Of a stretch of DNA of 27,330 nt, positions 7,555 to 17,700 are shown piece by piece. Under the pieces are notes generated by a model. It searched no databases. It saw nothing but the letters and a program-made list of their open reading frames with translations, and was not told where the DNA came from. This DNA comes from SUG1106 sp964651095. Lineage in GTDB: Bacteria; Bacillota; Clostridia; Peptostreptococcales; Anaerovoracaceae. The DNA is taken from NCBI GenBank assembly GCA_964651095.1, contig CAZYWO010000019.1, forward strand, positions 1-27,330, read 5' to 3'. Numbering within the stretch: the stretch's first letter is position 1; each line of letters starts with the position of its first letter. The position numbers and the translations under genes were made by a program.

Positions 7555-9360
7555 TTATACTGTTTTTTTATCCAATAAGTTAAGCTTATTGAGGTATTGC
7601 TCCTTTCTTCTGGCGATTTCCGCATCGTAATCGGCTTCTCCGCCTTTATGCAGCTCTTTCAGATAGCCGTGATAGTTACCGATAATACTGCTGTCATGGT
7701 ATCCCATAATTAAAAGGGCAATATTGGAGCACTGATCCGCAACCCTTTCCAGATTGGTGATAAGGTCGATAAATGCCATACCATTAGTGGTCGTACACTG
7801 ACCCTTTTTAAGTCTGCCCACATGTCTGTCTTTCAGCTTAACTACCATATCATCGATAACTTCTTCAAGAGGTTCTATGCTTCTTGCCATATCGCTGTCC
7901 AAAGTTCTGAAAGATTCCACCGTAATATCCATAATTTCAAGTATAGCTTCTTCTATAACGTGGAGTTCATCAATAGCAACTTGTGAAAATTCCATTTTCT
8001 CAGCATTGATTCTTTGAGCAACTTCCATAATGTTCACTGCGTGGTCTCCTACTCTTTCAAAGTTTGTACTTGTCTGCATCAGAATGTTTATATACTGACT
8101 GTCAGAATCGGTCTCTACATAGCCTGAAAGATTTACAAGATAACTATCCATAGTATCGGTAAACATATCCAGGTTGTCTTCATTATCATTTATGACGTTA
8201 ACTCTGTTTTCATCATACTTTTCAACCAGTTTGCAGCTTCTTTTTAAATTTTTAAGAGCTACTTCACCCATATGAGTAATAGCTTTGCCTGACTCATCCA
8301 GCGCCATAGCAGGCACTTGAAACAGCTTTTCATCAGGGGCGACTAAATCTGCTCTGTCTTCTTCATCCATCGGTTCAGGTTTAATTATCTTAAGTGAAAT
8401 ATTCACCAAAATACCTGAGAACGGCACTAAAACCACTGCTGTCAGAAGATTGAAAACGGTCTGGAAATTAGCAATATCTCCGCTGTTTGCAACACTGTCC
8501 CACAGATTAGGGAATCCTCCCATCGCCTTTATTATCGACATGACAATCATAAAAAGGATTGTACCTATAACGTTAAAGATGATGTGAACCATTCCTGTTC
8601 TCTTTGCATCTTTCGATGAGCCAATAGAACAAACCATAGCGGTAGTCACACATGTGCCGAGATTTATACCCATTATTAAAGGATATATTAAATTAAACGA
8701 CATAGCGCCTGTTACAGAAATCGCCTGAACCATACCCACCGTAGCTGATGAACTTTGAACAATTACGGTAATTACAAGTCCTGCTAAAATGGCTAAGAGC
8801 GGCTGATTGCTGAAACGCTGCATCATATTCAGGAAAGATTCCGACTCCGCCAGCGGTTCCACAGCGGCCGTCATATTCAAAAGCCCCGAAAAAAGCACTC
8901 CAAAGCCCAGACAAATTTCGCCGGGCGTCTTTAACTTTGAATTTTTTACGAACATTATAAGTATAATTCCCGCTATTAAAGCGATAGGCGCTAAAGTTTC
9001 AGGTTTAAAAATTTCAAGAATTACACTGCCTGTAGAGTCAATATCCATAAGCCTTATAATCTGTGCTGTAACTGTGGTTCCGATATTGGCTCCCATTACT
9101 ATGCTTACAGCCTGCTTTAAATCCAAAATGCCTGCGCTGATTAAACCTACAGTAAGCACTATTGTTGCCGTAGAGCTTTGAATTACTGCTGTTACAAGCA
9201 TACCTGTAATTACGCCCATCACCACATTTTGAGTGGCTTTTCCAAGAACTTTTTTAAGCGCAGAACCTGACAGATTTTTAAGACCATCACCCATGATTTC
9301 CATTCCGTAAAGGAACATGGCTAATCCGCCCAATAACCTGATAACAGAGAAAATATCCAT
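7555..9360 (-). CDS. Na/Pi cotransporter family protein with C-terminal PhoU-like domain
   Basis: This 601-residue protein has the Na/Pi-cotransporter II-related arrangement. An inverted pair of membrane repeats carries the signature QSS motifs: QSSTATIVLT from residue 61 and QSSSATVGMV from residue 201. GANIGTT (89-95) and GINLGTC also belong to the repeat signature. A cytoplasmic PhoU-like helical domain follows from about residue 355, with the stretches NFERVGDHAVNI and NLERVADQCSNI. The family imports phosphate with sodium, and the PhoU-like part is thought to regulate it. The ATG has an AAAGGA ribosome-binding site. It lies 27 nt after miaB and about 100 nt before spoIVA. Phosphate is the most likely substrate by family, but many bacterial members are untested. 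Confidence 0.9.
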   Translation of the reverse strand: MDIFSVIRLLGGLAMFLYGMEIMGDGLKNLSGSALKKVLGKATQNVVMGVITGMLVTAVIQSSTATIVLTVGLISAGILDLKQAVSIVMGANIGTTVTAQIIRLMDIDSTGSVILEIFKPETLAPIALIAGIILIMFVKNSKLKTPGEICLGFGVLFSGLLNMTAAVEPLAESESFLNMMQRFSNQPLLAILAGLVITVIVQSSSATVGMVQAISVTGAMSFNLIYPLIMGINLGTCVTTAMVCSIGSSKDAKRTGMVHIIFNVIGTILFMIVMSIIKAMGGFPNLWDSVANSGDIANFQTVFNLLTAVVLVPFSGILVNISLKIIKPEPMDEEDRADLVAPDEKLFQVPAMALDESGKAITHMGEVALKNLKRSCKLVEKYDENRVNVINDNEDNLDMFTDTMDSYLVNLSGYVETDSDSQYINILMQTSTNFERVGDHAVNIMEVAQRINAEKMEFSQVAIDELHVIEEAILEIMDITVESFRTLDSDMARSIEPLEEVIDDMVVKLKDRHVGRLKKGQCTTTNGMAFIDLITNLERVADQCSNIALLIMGYHDSSIIGNYHGYLKELHKGGEADYDAEIARRKEQYLNKLNLLDKKTV

Positions 9361-9387
9361 TTCTTCTTATCCTTTCCTTTAAGCATT

Positions 9388-10725
9388 TTAATCTGAAATA
9401 ATTTCACCTTCCAAACTGAAGGTGTTCGCACCGGTTATCCTGACATTTACTATCTGTCCTATCATGTCCGTTGACCCGCGGAAATTTACCAGTTTAAATG
9501 TTTCGGTTCTGCCGCCGTAAGTTCTCGAATTAGTTTTGGAAGGTCCGTCTACCAAAACTTTTTCAATTCTGCCAACATACCGGGCATTCTTTTCTGCGGA
9601 AATACGGTTGATAACATCAACCAAACGATTAAATCTTTCATGCTTGATTTCTTCAGGTATTTGGTTCTCATATTTTGCTGCCGGCGTACCTTTTCTGATA
9701 GAATACAAAAAAGTAAACGCCGAATCATATCTTACTTCTTCGCAAAGAGTCAGCGTGTCGTTAAATTCATCTTCTGTCTCCCCCGGAAAACCGACTATAA
9801 TGTCGGTGGAAATAGTGAAATCCGGATCCACTTCTCTAAGTTTTTTTATCAGTTCCAAGTATGATTCTCTTGTATAACGTCTGTTCATTTCTCTGAGAAC
9901 CTTGCTGGAACCTGATTGGACAGGCAAATGGAAATAGTGGCAAAGCTTTTCACAATCCCTGTATGCCTGTATAAGCTTGTCCGATAAATCTTTCGGATGG
10001 CTCGTCATAAAACGTATTCGCTCAAGCCCCTCAATATCATTTATTCGATAAATCAGATCTGCAAAATCACATATCTCCTGCTTCCCGTCGCTGACGCCCC
10101 TATATGAATTTACATTCTGCCCAAGCAGTGTAACTTCTTTAACGCCGTCAACCACAAGATTCTTTATTTCATGTATAATATCTTCAGGTTTTCTGCTTCG
10201 CTCCCTGCCTCTTGTATAAGGTACTATACAATATGTACAAAAATTATTGCATCCGTACATAATATTTACGAAAGCCTTATGCTTAAACATTCTCTCCGAT
10301 GGAAGTCCCTCTATTATCTCGCCGCCGTCTTGCAATACAGAAAGCTGCTTTTGTTTTTCATTATAAAGGTTGTCCAAAAGAATCGGAAGTTCATGTATAT
10401 TATGTGTCCCGAAAATAACGTCTACCCAAGGATACTTGGTCTTAATCGCATCTACCACATGCTGTTGCTGCATCATACAACCGCATACGCATACCGTAAA
10501 GTTTTCTCTCTCCTCCATCTTTTTCTTCTTAAGCTGCCCCAGAGTTCCGAAAAATCTCTTATCGGCATTTTCCCTTATGCTGCATGTATTAAAGATTACA
10601 ATGTTCGCCTCTTTTCGGTCTGCTGCTTTTTCATAACCTTTTTCCAAAAGCATTCCTGCCAGAGTTTCCGAGTCATGCTCGTTCATCTGACACCCAAAAG
10701 TTGTAATGTGAAATTTTTTGTTCAA
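9388..10725 (-). CDS. miaB: tRNA-2-methylthio-N6-dimethylallyladenosine synthase MiaB
   Basis: MiaB is a radical-SAM methylthiotransferase that adds a 2-methylthio group to i6A37 of tRNAs reading UNN codons. With the chosen start it has 445 residues, normal for the family. The N-terminal cluster-binding Cys residues are in TFGCQMNEHDSE, NTCSIREN and CGCMMQ (about C12, C48, C83). The radical-SAM motif CNNFCTYC follows (C159, C163, C166), and a TRAM domain lies at the C-terminus. I chose the TTG at 10725 as the start because a GGAGAG ribosome-binding site lies 6 nt upstream and the protein then begins at the conserved KKFHITTFGCQMNE. An in-frame ATG at 10779 would add 18 poorly conserved residues and overlap the end of gpsA. 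The gap to gpsA is 34 nt. Confidence 0.93.
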   Translation of the reverse strand: MNKKFHITTFGCQMNEHDSETLAGMLLEKGYEKAADRKEANIVIFNTCSIRENADKRFFGTLGQLKKKKMEERENFTVCVCGCMMQQQHVVDAIKTKYPWVDVIFGTHNIHELPILLDNLYNEKQKQLSVLQDGGEIIEGLPSERMFKHKAFVNIMYGCNNFCTYCIVPYTRGRERSRKPEDIIHEIKNLVVDGVKEVTLLGQNVNSYRGVSDGKQEICDFADLIYRINDIEGLERIRFMTSHPKDLSDKLIQAYRDCEKLCHYFHLPVQSGSSKVLREMNRRYTRESYLELIKKLREVDPDFTISTDIIVGFPGETEDEFNDTLTLCEEVRYDSAFTFLYSIRKGTPAAKYENQIPEEIKHERFNRLVDVINRISAEKNARYVGRIEKVLVDGPSKTNSRTYGGRTETFKLVNFRGSTDMIGQIVNVRITGANTFSLEGEIISD

Positions 10726-10759
10726 TGATGTCTCTCCAATGCTAAATTTTATTCTAAAA

Positions 10760-11767
10760 TCACATGATGTGCATTTCATTCTTCATTTCTCTGTCCATTA
10801 AAAATGCCACTGCACTCAGTGCATCCGTTTCACCATGAATAAGTTTATATATAGTTTCGGTTATAGGCATCTCAATCCGGTATTTTTTTGCAAGCGCATA
10901 CGCCGCTTCAGCTGTGGAAATACCCTCAACTACCATACCTACTTCTGAAATAGCCTGCTCCGGACTCATGCCTTTCCCGATCATTATACCACATCTTCTG
11001 TTTCTTGAGTGCATACTTGTGCAGGTTACTATTAAATCTCCTATACCTGCCAATCCGGAAAAAGTACTCATCTTTGCACCCATTGCGATGCCAAGTCTGG
11101 TTATTTCCGTTATTCCTCTCGTCATCATAGCAGCCTTGGCATTATCTCCGAATCCCAATCCGTCGGATATTCCGGCTCCAAGAGCAATAATGTTTTTAAC
11201 CGCCCCGCCAAGTTCAACACCGGGCAGATCCTCATTGGTATATACCCTGAATCTGTCAGTATTAAATATTTCCTGAACTTCAACAGCAAGACTGTGACTT
11301 TCTGCGGCCACAACAACTGTCGTCGGCAGGCTTCTTGCTACTTCTTCTGCATGGGAAGGCCCTGAAAGGGCTACGTATTTTACTTCCGGCACAATCTGAC
11401 ATGCCACCTGAGAAAGTCTCAAAAGAGTACCCTTTTCAATGCCCTTTGCCACATTGACAATGGGAACCGAAGTGTTCAAATAGGCTGATGAGTCTCTGAA
11501 AACACTGCGAAAGCTCTGGGCAGGTACAGCATAAATCAGACAATCCTTATTACAAACCGTACTGCCAAGATCTGAAGTAAATTCTATAGACTCAGGCATA
11601 TTTATACCCGGAAGGTATCTCTTATTTTCCCGTGTCCGGCGCATAACTTCAACCTGATTTTCATCTCTTGCCCAGATGGTGACCTGATGTCCTTTATTGG
11701 CCAAAGTCACTGCCAATGCGCTGCCAAAACTGCCTGCGCCGATAACACCTATTATTTTATTATCCAT
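10760..11767 (-). CDS. gpsA: glycerol-3-phosphate dehydrogenase [NAD(P)+]
   Basis: This 335-residue cytoplasmic enzyme reduces dihydroxyacetone phosphate to sn-glycerol 3-phosphate, the backbone for phospholipids. The N-terminal Rossmann motif GAGSFGSALA starts at residue 10. The C-terminal domain has the conserved ELGGAVKNIIALGAGISDGLG region with the catalytic Lys, then the GLAGIGDLIVTC and RNRR segments. Length and motifs are complete. It lies between plsY (17 nt upstream) and miaB. Together with plsY and plsX in the same gene series it supplies the substrate and first acylation steps of phospholipid synthesis. The ATG has a GGAGAA ribosome-binding site. Confidence 0.97.
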   Translation of the reverse strand: MDNKIIGVIGAGSFGSALAVTLANKGHQVTIWARDENQVEVMRRTRENKRYLPGINMPESIEFTSDLGSTVCNKDCLIYAVPAQSFRSVFRDSSAYLNTSVPIVNVAKGIEKGTLLRLSQVACQIVPEVKYVALSGPSHAEEVARSLPTTVVVAAESHSLAVEVQEIFNTDRFRVYTNEDLPGVELGGAVKNIIALGAGISDGLGFGDNAKAAMMTRGITEITRLGIAMGAKMSTFSGLAGIGDLIVTCTSMHSRNRRCGIMIGKGMSPEQAISEVGMVVEGISTAEAAYALAKKYRIEMPITETIYKLIHGETDALSAVAFLMDREMKNEMHIM

Positions 11768-11784
11768 TTTTTCTCCAAACTATA

Positions 11785-12408
11785 TTACTTGTTAGACTTA
11801 AATGACATATTAGGTTCTTCGCCCTTTATGAGTCTCATAATATTTGCTCTATGCTTTACAATTATAATCAAAGCCATTACGGCGCCGACCAAAATAAAAT
11901 CAGGTTCAACAAACCAGCAGACAGCCGGAAAAGTAACCGCTCCCAAAAGAGAGCCTACCGACATTTTTCTGGTAACGGCAAGTCCTATAGCTACTATTAT
12001 CAAAGCTAAAATTCCCAGCATCCAATTGACAGCAAGTAGTGCGCCGAAAGCTGTGGCAACGCCTTTGCCGCCTTTAAAATGATATAAACATGGCCATATA
12101 TGCCCGCAGAAAACAGCAAGAGCGCACAAATATCCTACGCTTGCGCCTCCTATATTTGCTCCCAAAAGCACTGCAACCGCTCCCTTGGATATGTCTATAA
12201 CCAGAGTGATAAGCGCGGCTTTTTTGCCCAAAACTCTTAATGCATTAGTTGTGCCCGCATTGCCGCTTCCCTCTTTTTTTATATCGATTCCATGAATCTT
12301 CCCTAAGATAATCGACGGCGAAATATTTCCTATATAATATGCGATTAAAATTGGAATAACGATTTCCCACCACTGGGTTTCAGCCGTTATATTAAAAAAA
12401 TCAAACAT
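11785..12408 (-). CDS. plsY: glycerol-3-phosphate acyltransferase PlsY
   Basis: PlsY is an integral membrane enzyme that moves the acyl group from acyl phosphate to position 1 of glycerol 3-phosphate. The 207 residues hold about seven hydrophobic segments. All three family motifs can be read: GSGNAGTTNALRVLGKKAA, GGKGVATAFGA, and HRANIMRLIKGEEP near the C-terminus. The acyl phosphate is made by PlsX, encoded at the start of the same gene series, and glycerol 3-phosphate by the next gene, gpsA. The gene starts 4 nt after the der stop codon. Confidence 0.96.
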   Translation of the reverse strand: MFDFFNITAETQWWEIVIPILIAYYIGNISPSIILGKIHGIDIKKEGSGNAGTTNALRVLGKKAALITLVIDISKGAVAVLLGANIGGASVGYLCALAVFCGHIWPCLYHFKGGKGVATAFGALLAVNWMLGILALIIVAIGLAVTRKMSVGSLLGAVTFPAVCWFVEPDFILVGAVMALIIIVKHRANIMRLIKGEEPNMSFKSNK

Positions 12409-12412
12409 TTAA

Positions 12413-13738
12413 TTACTCCTCTTTATCGCCTTTTTCCCTAAATACGAATTTGATTGAAGTTCCTTCAAATCCAAATCCTTCTCTAATTCTATTCTCAAGA
12501 TATCTGGCATATGAAAAGTGCATAAGCTCTCGCTTGTTAATCTGGAAGCTGAACAGAGGCGGCTTAACCGATACTTGAGTTGCATAATAAATTTTCAGCC
12601 TTCTGCCCTTGTCAGCAGGCGGCTGTTTCATCATCATCGCATCTGCAATTAAGCTGTTAAGTTGGCCTGTAGGCACGCGCATAGCTCGCTTTTCAGCAAC
12701 ATATTTAGCCATTTCAATTACCTGAAAAACTCTCTGCCTATCCTTTACCGAAATAAATACAGACGGAGCATAGGACATGAACTGCATTTCAGCTTCAATA
12801 AGACGCTTAAAATCTCTCATGGTATTAGTCTCTTTTTCTATCAAGTCCCATTTATTTACCACCACAACGATGCCTTTTCCTGCCTCATGAGCAACGCCGG
12901 CTATCTTTTTATCCTGTTCGGTTATTCCCTCTGCCGCGTCTATAACCAAAAGACACACATCGCATCTTTCTATGGCGGCGACCGCTCTGATAACGCTGTA
13001 TCTTTCAATATCCTCGTTAACCTTAGATTTTCTTCTGATACCTGCGGTATCAATCAAAATATACTTTTCTCCGTCTTTTTCAAAAGGCGTATCTATGCTG
13101 TCTCTGGTAGTTCCCGCAATAGAAGAAACTATCACTCTGTTTTCGCCCAGCAGGCAATTGATAAGCGACGATTTACCTACATTAGGTTTGCCGATTACCG
13201 CAATCTTAATTGTTTCATCATCGTCATCATAATTCTCATCAGGAAAACTTGACACGATTTCATCCAGAACATCCCCAAAGTTCAGCATATTTGCCGCTGA
13301 AATTGCAATGGGTTCACCTAGTCCCAGCTCATAAAAATCATAAAAGTCATCAGGAAGTTTGGTTGGATTGTCGATTTTATTAACCATGAGAATCACTCTT
13401 TTTCCTGTACGCATCAGCATGTTTGCCACTTCTCTGTCTGCATGAGTAAGACCGTCTTTACCGTCAGTCAGGAAAAGAATTACGTCTGCCATATCCATGG
13501 CAATCTGCGCCTGCTCCCTCATCTGCGATAAAATTACATCGGCGCTGGAAGGTTCAATACCGCCGGTATCTATCAGAGCAAAATGGACCGAATTCCACTC
13601 TGCTTCCGCATATATTCTGTCCCGTGTAACGCCGGGCGTATCTTCAACAATGGAAATCCTGCGACCCACTATTTTATTAAAAAACGTAGATTTGCCTACG
13701 TTGGGCCTGCCAACGATGGCAACAATTGGCTTACTCAT
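12413..13738 (-). CDS. der: ribosome assembly GTPase Der (EngA)
   Basis: Der has two GTPase domains in a row and a C-terminal KH-like domain, and acts in maturation of the 50S ribosomal subunit. In this 441-residue protein the first P-loop is GRPNVGKST (from residue 10), with DTGG and NKID. The second is GKPNVGKSS in the middle of the chain, with DTAG and NKWD. The C-terminal KH-like part includes the characteristic PPLFSFQIN stretch. The ATG lies inside the end of ftsY (8-nt overlap) and is preceded by AGGAGG, so the two genes are likely coupled in translation. Confidence 0.98.
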   Translation of the reverse strand: MSKPIVAIVGRPNVGKSTFFNKIVGRRISIVEDTPGVTRDRIYAEAEWNSVHFALIDTGGIEPSSADVILSQMREQAQIAMDMADVILFLTDGKDGLTHADREVANMLMRTGKRVILMVNKIDNPTKLPDDFYDFYELGLGEPIAISAANMLNFGDVLDEIVSSFPDENYDDDDETIKIAVIGKPNVGKSSLINCLLGENRVIVSSIAGTTRDSIDTPFEKDGEKYILIDTAGIRRKSKVNEDIERYSVIRAVAAIERCDVCLLVIDAAEGITEQDKKIAGVAHEAGKGIVVVVNKWDLIEKETNTMRDFKRLIEAEMQFMSYAPSVFISVKDRQRVFQVIEMAKYVAEKRAMRVPTGQLNSLIADAMMMKQPPADKGRRLKIYYATQVSVKPPLFSFQINKRELMHFSYARYLENRIREGFGFEGTSIKFVFREKGDKEE

Positions 13739-14630
13739 TAAAAATGCCTCCTATAAAGCCTTCCGGCGAGAATTCTTCCAGATCATCAATGCCCTCGCCT
13801 ACTCCTATAAATTTAATCGGCATGTCAAATTCCTCGGCGATGGTAATAGCTATACCGCCCTTGGCAGTGCCGTCAAGTTTGGTTATAACAATTCCGGTAA
13901 TATCAGCTACCTGTCCAAACTCCTGAGCTTGGGATACTGCGTTCTTGCCTGTGGTAGCATCCAGAACAAGCAGCGTTTCTCTATGGGCCTCAGGAAATTC
14001 TCTTGAAATTACCTTATTCATCTTTTCCAACTCGTTCATAAGGTTCTTTTTATTCTGCAATCTTCCTGCCGTATCACAGATAAGGACATCTATGTTTTTG
14101 GCTTTTGCAGACTGAATTCCATCAAAAATTACAGCTGATGGGTCTGCACCCTCCTGATGTTTAACCACATTTATGCCATTTCTCTCTCCCCATATTGCAA
14201 GCTGCTGCGCAGCCGCTGCACGGAAAGTATCTGCCGCAGCCAACATTACTGTTTTACCTTCTTTCTTGCACTTATACGCCAGTTTGCCGATAGTGGTGGT
14301 TTTGCCGCCTCCGTTTATTCCAATCACAAGTATTACCAGAGGTGTTTTATCGCAGAGTTTCTGCAATTCTCCCTTGTCCACCATTTCCGTCATAATCTTT
14401 TTAAGAGCGTCCTTTACGTTTTCAGGTGTAGTAATGTAATTATTTTTGACTCTGTCTCTTAAGCTTTCCATAATCTTCATGGTCGTATCCATTCCAATAT
14501 CGGAAGTAATAAGAATTTCCTCAAGTTCATCCATTAAATCTTCGTCGACTTCAGCCCTAAGCATCACTGCGTCAGCAATTTTTTCGCCCAGTCTTCCAAA
14601 AAAAGATTTTTTTTCTTTAAATAATGACAT
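13731..14630 (-). CDS. ftsY: signal recognition particle receptor FtsY
   Basis: FtsY is the membrane-associated receptor for the signal recognition particle and delivers ribosome-nascent chain complexes to the translocon. The 299 residues cover only the NG domains, with no acidic A domain, which is common in Gram-positive bacteria. The G1 motif GINGGGKT is at 104-111, ADTFRAAA follows, DTAGR is at 186-190, and TKLDGTAKGG and the GVGEGIDDLEEF end are conserved. The start has an AAGGAG ribosome-binding site. It follows smc after 87 nt and overlaps der by 8 nt; the smc-ftsY order is common in Firmicutes. Confidence 0.98.
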   Translation of the reverse strand: MSLFKEKKSFFGRLGEKIADAVMLRAEVDEDLMDELEEILITSDIGMDTTMKIMESLRDRVKNNYITTPENVKDALKKIMTEMVDKGELQKLCDKTPLVILVIGINGGGKTTTIGKLAYKCKKEGKTVMLAAADTFRAAAAQQLAIWGERNGINVVKHQEGADPSAVIFDGIQSAKAKNIDVLICDTAGRLQNKKNLMNELEKMNKVISREFPEAHRETLLVLDATTGKNAVSQAQEFGQVADITGIVITKLDGTAKGGIAITIAEEFDMPIKFIGVGEGIDDLEEFSPEGFIGGIFNE

Positions 14631-14717
14631 TTCATCGTCTCCTTATATTATCTCTGCCGATAAGTCTCAAAACCCGTCAATGTTAAATATCAATTCCATC
14701 CCCGGCAAGTAAACTTA

Positions 14718-17700
14718 TTATAGCGCCAATGTTTCAGGAAGTTTATCTCCCAGTCTCAGGGATAAAACTTTTGAAACCCCTTGTTCCGGCATCGTCACAC
14801 CGTATAATACATCAGCGTGTTCCATAGTCGCTTTTTGGTGGGTAACTATGGCAAACTGGATCTCATGGAATTTTCGCAGATATTTTGCAAATCTGTCTAT
14901 GTTGGCATCGTCCAGAGCCGCTTCAACCTCGTCAAGAATACAGAACGGCGTCGGCTTAGTTTTAAGAACTGCAAACATTAAAGCTATTGCAGTCATGGTC
15001 TTTTCACCGCCGGACATCAAATTAATGTTTTGAAGTTTCTTTCCAGGCGGCTGCGCAATGATTTCAATGCCGGCCTCCAGCGGATTATCCTCATTGTCAA
15101 GACGCAGTTCAGCATGACCTCCGCCAAAAAGTTCTTTGAATATTTCCTCAAAGTTTATTACCACCTTGTCAAAATTATCTTTAAATTTAATTTTGATGGT
15201 TCTTTCCATATCGTCGATAATTGTTTTCAGCTCATCCATGGCAACGGTAATATCGCTGCGCTGTTCTGTCAGGAATCCGTATCTTTCATTTACCTGCTCG
15301 TACTCTTTAATTGAGCCAATGTTTACATCACCCAATTGCCTCATGCGATTCTTGATTTCATGACTTTCTTTCACAGAAGCAGAGAAAGCAAAGTTTTCTT
15401 TTTTAAATTCCAGAGCCTGAGCATATGAAATTTCAAAATCATTCCAAAGTTTCTCTTTAATTGTCTCAAGTTGAGTTTCATTCTTAGCAAGCTTAATTTC
15501 CTGCTGATACTTCTGATCCTGATATGAATTAAGTTTATCTCCAATAGCGGAAAGTTCGTCGGTCATCTTATTGACCTGCTCCACTAATACTGATTTTTCT
15601 GCCGCAACTTGGGCTATGTATTCTTCAAGCTTATTTTTTTCCTCATTGTAAGTTTTAACGATTTCTTCAGCATCTTCTGAATTAAACAGAATCTTGTTTC
15701 TCTGATTTTCCAGAACTTCCAACTGATTCTTTTTATCATCAATCTGAACGGTAAAGTCATCTATTGAGTCCTGAATCCTCGACAGAAGTTGAGTAACTGC
15801 TTCATACTTATTATCCCAATCGGTCTTAGCTATTCTTGCCTTGGTAATTTCCTCGTTTGCCAGGTTTACCTGCTCCTTAATCTGTTGAGCTTTTTCAAGA
15901 TTTTCGCTGATTTCAGCCTCTAATGTTCCAATATGTTTTTCAGCCTCGGCAGCCTCGGCAAGAATATCGGCAACCATCTTTTCAGCATTTTCAAAATCCT
16001 GCTCTATTGAAGCCATCTCTCTATCTTGCTTGTCGCCGCTCTGCTGAAGCTCCTTTTTGTTTTCTTCAATGGAAACAAGTTTAGCGTTCAGGTTGGCAAG
16101 AGAGATTTCAACGGTTCTGCTATCGCTTTCCAGTTTGGACACCATATCTTTAATGTTCAGATTTTCTTCCGTCTTTTCTTTTATCTTCTCTTCCATCTGT
16201 AAATGCTGTTTTTTCAAATTATCTATTTCAACATTAAGTTTTTCTATCTCACCGCGTCTTGCAAGAAGGTTTGCAGTAGCGTTTTTATACTTACCTCCTG
16301 TAATCGCACCGCTGGCATTGATTATTTCTCCGTCAAGAGTTACAAAACGTATTCCGCTTCCCACAATCTTAGAAAGGTTTACCGCATTAGTCATATTGTC
16401 AACTATTGCAACTCTGCCTAAAAGATATTGGAAAACGCCTTCATATTTTTTATCATAATTTATAAGCTGCGCAGCCATACCCATAAAGCCCGGAGCGCCG
16501 CTTACCTTGCCGCTAATCTGCGGCATAGTTCCCTTTACTGATTCTATGGGCAGGAAAGTTAACCTTCCTGCTTTATTTTTCTTAAGAGCGTCGATTGCAT
16601 ATTTGGCATTATCATCTTTTTGACATACCACATTCTGTAATCCTGCGCCCAGCGCCGTCTCCACAGCGATTTCAAGACCTTCCGGAACCTTCATAAGTTC
16701 GGCTACAACGCCTTCAATGCCCTTTATACCCGATTTCATAATAAATCTCACAGCGCCGTTATAACCTTCGTAATTGTTCTCCATCTCCTCTATGGTACGT
16801 TTTCTGGCTGTAAGCTGGCTGAATTGAATACGTACGTCTTCCGCAGCTTTAGAAAGTTCATTTAACTCCGCAGCAAGGGAGGATTGCCGTTTTTTCCCAT
16901 CGTTAAGGCAGGATTTTATCTCTTCCATATTGCTTTCAGCTTGGATTTTTTGTAGTTTAACTTTGTCGGCTGCCTCCATGAATGCCTTACTGTTTTCCTC
17001 TATTTGGGCGCTGTCAATTAAAAGCTGGGCTTTTCTTTTAGCAAGAGATTCTCTGTAGCTTTCCATACTTCTTGCTTCAGAACGTTTAGCCGAAACCTTG
17101 CTGTGAAGATTAAACATCTGATTCTTAGCGTTTTCTACAGCCTCCGACAGTTCAAGAGACTTACTCATAACTTCGTTGTATGAGTTTATCTTTTCACTTA
17201 AACTCTTTTCTTCCCTTCTCAGGTTCTCATTAACTCGCTCCTTCTTTGCTTCTAACTCCTCCGCATTTTCCATTTCTCTTGTGAGTTTTTCCTCAAGGGA
17301 AAGAATTTCTTCGTTAATACGAGAAATGTCTCTGTCAATTCCTGAAAGTTTTTCACTGTCAAGTTGGCTCTTATTTGTCAATCTGTTGATTTCTTCAACT
17401 TTAACCAGAAGCTTGTCCCTAGCTTCATTGCTAAGCTGCTCCAAACTCTCGTTTCTTGTTCTGTCAGACGAAAGTTTTTCGTCTATTTCCTTTTTTTGAG
17501 CGGTAAGGGCTTCAATATTGTCTTTAAGCTGATTTACGTCGTCCTTAATAGTACCGCTTGAAACATTGAGTTTTTCAACGTTTTTTAAAGCGATATTAAT
17601 TTCCAGCTCTCTATATCTTTCTTTTAACTCCAGATATTCTTTTGCCTTTATACTGTCATCACGCAAACTGTCTATTCGGCCTTCAATTTCACCGATTATA

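Noticed and set aside
10171..10728. Plus-strand open frame of 185 codons
   Set aside because: It is the complement of the radical-SAM and N-terminal parts of miaB, where the motifs prove the minus-strand reading.
12662..13252. Plus-strand open frame of 196 codons
   Set aside because: It lies opposite the second GTPase domain of der and has no family features.
14631..14717. Tiny frame encoding about 10 residues between smc and ftsY
   Set aside because: It is too short, and no independent support such as conservation can be seen. The gap more likely only holds the ftsY ribosome-binding site.
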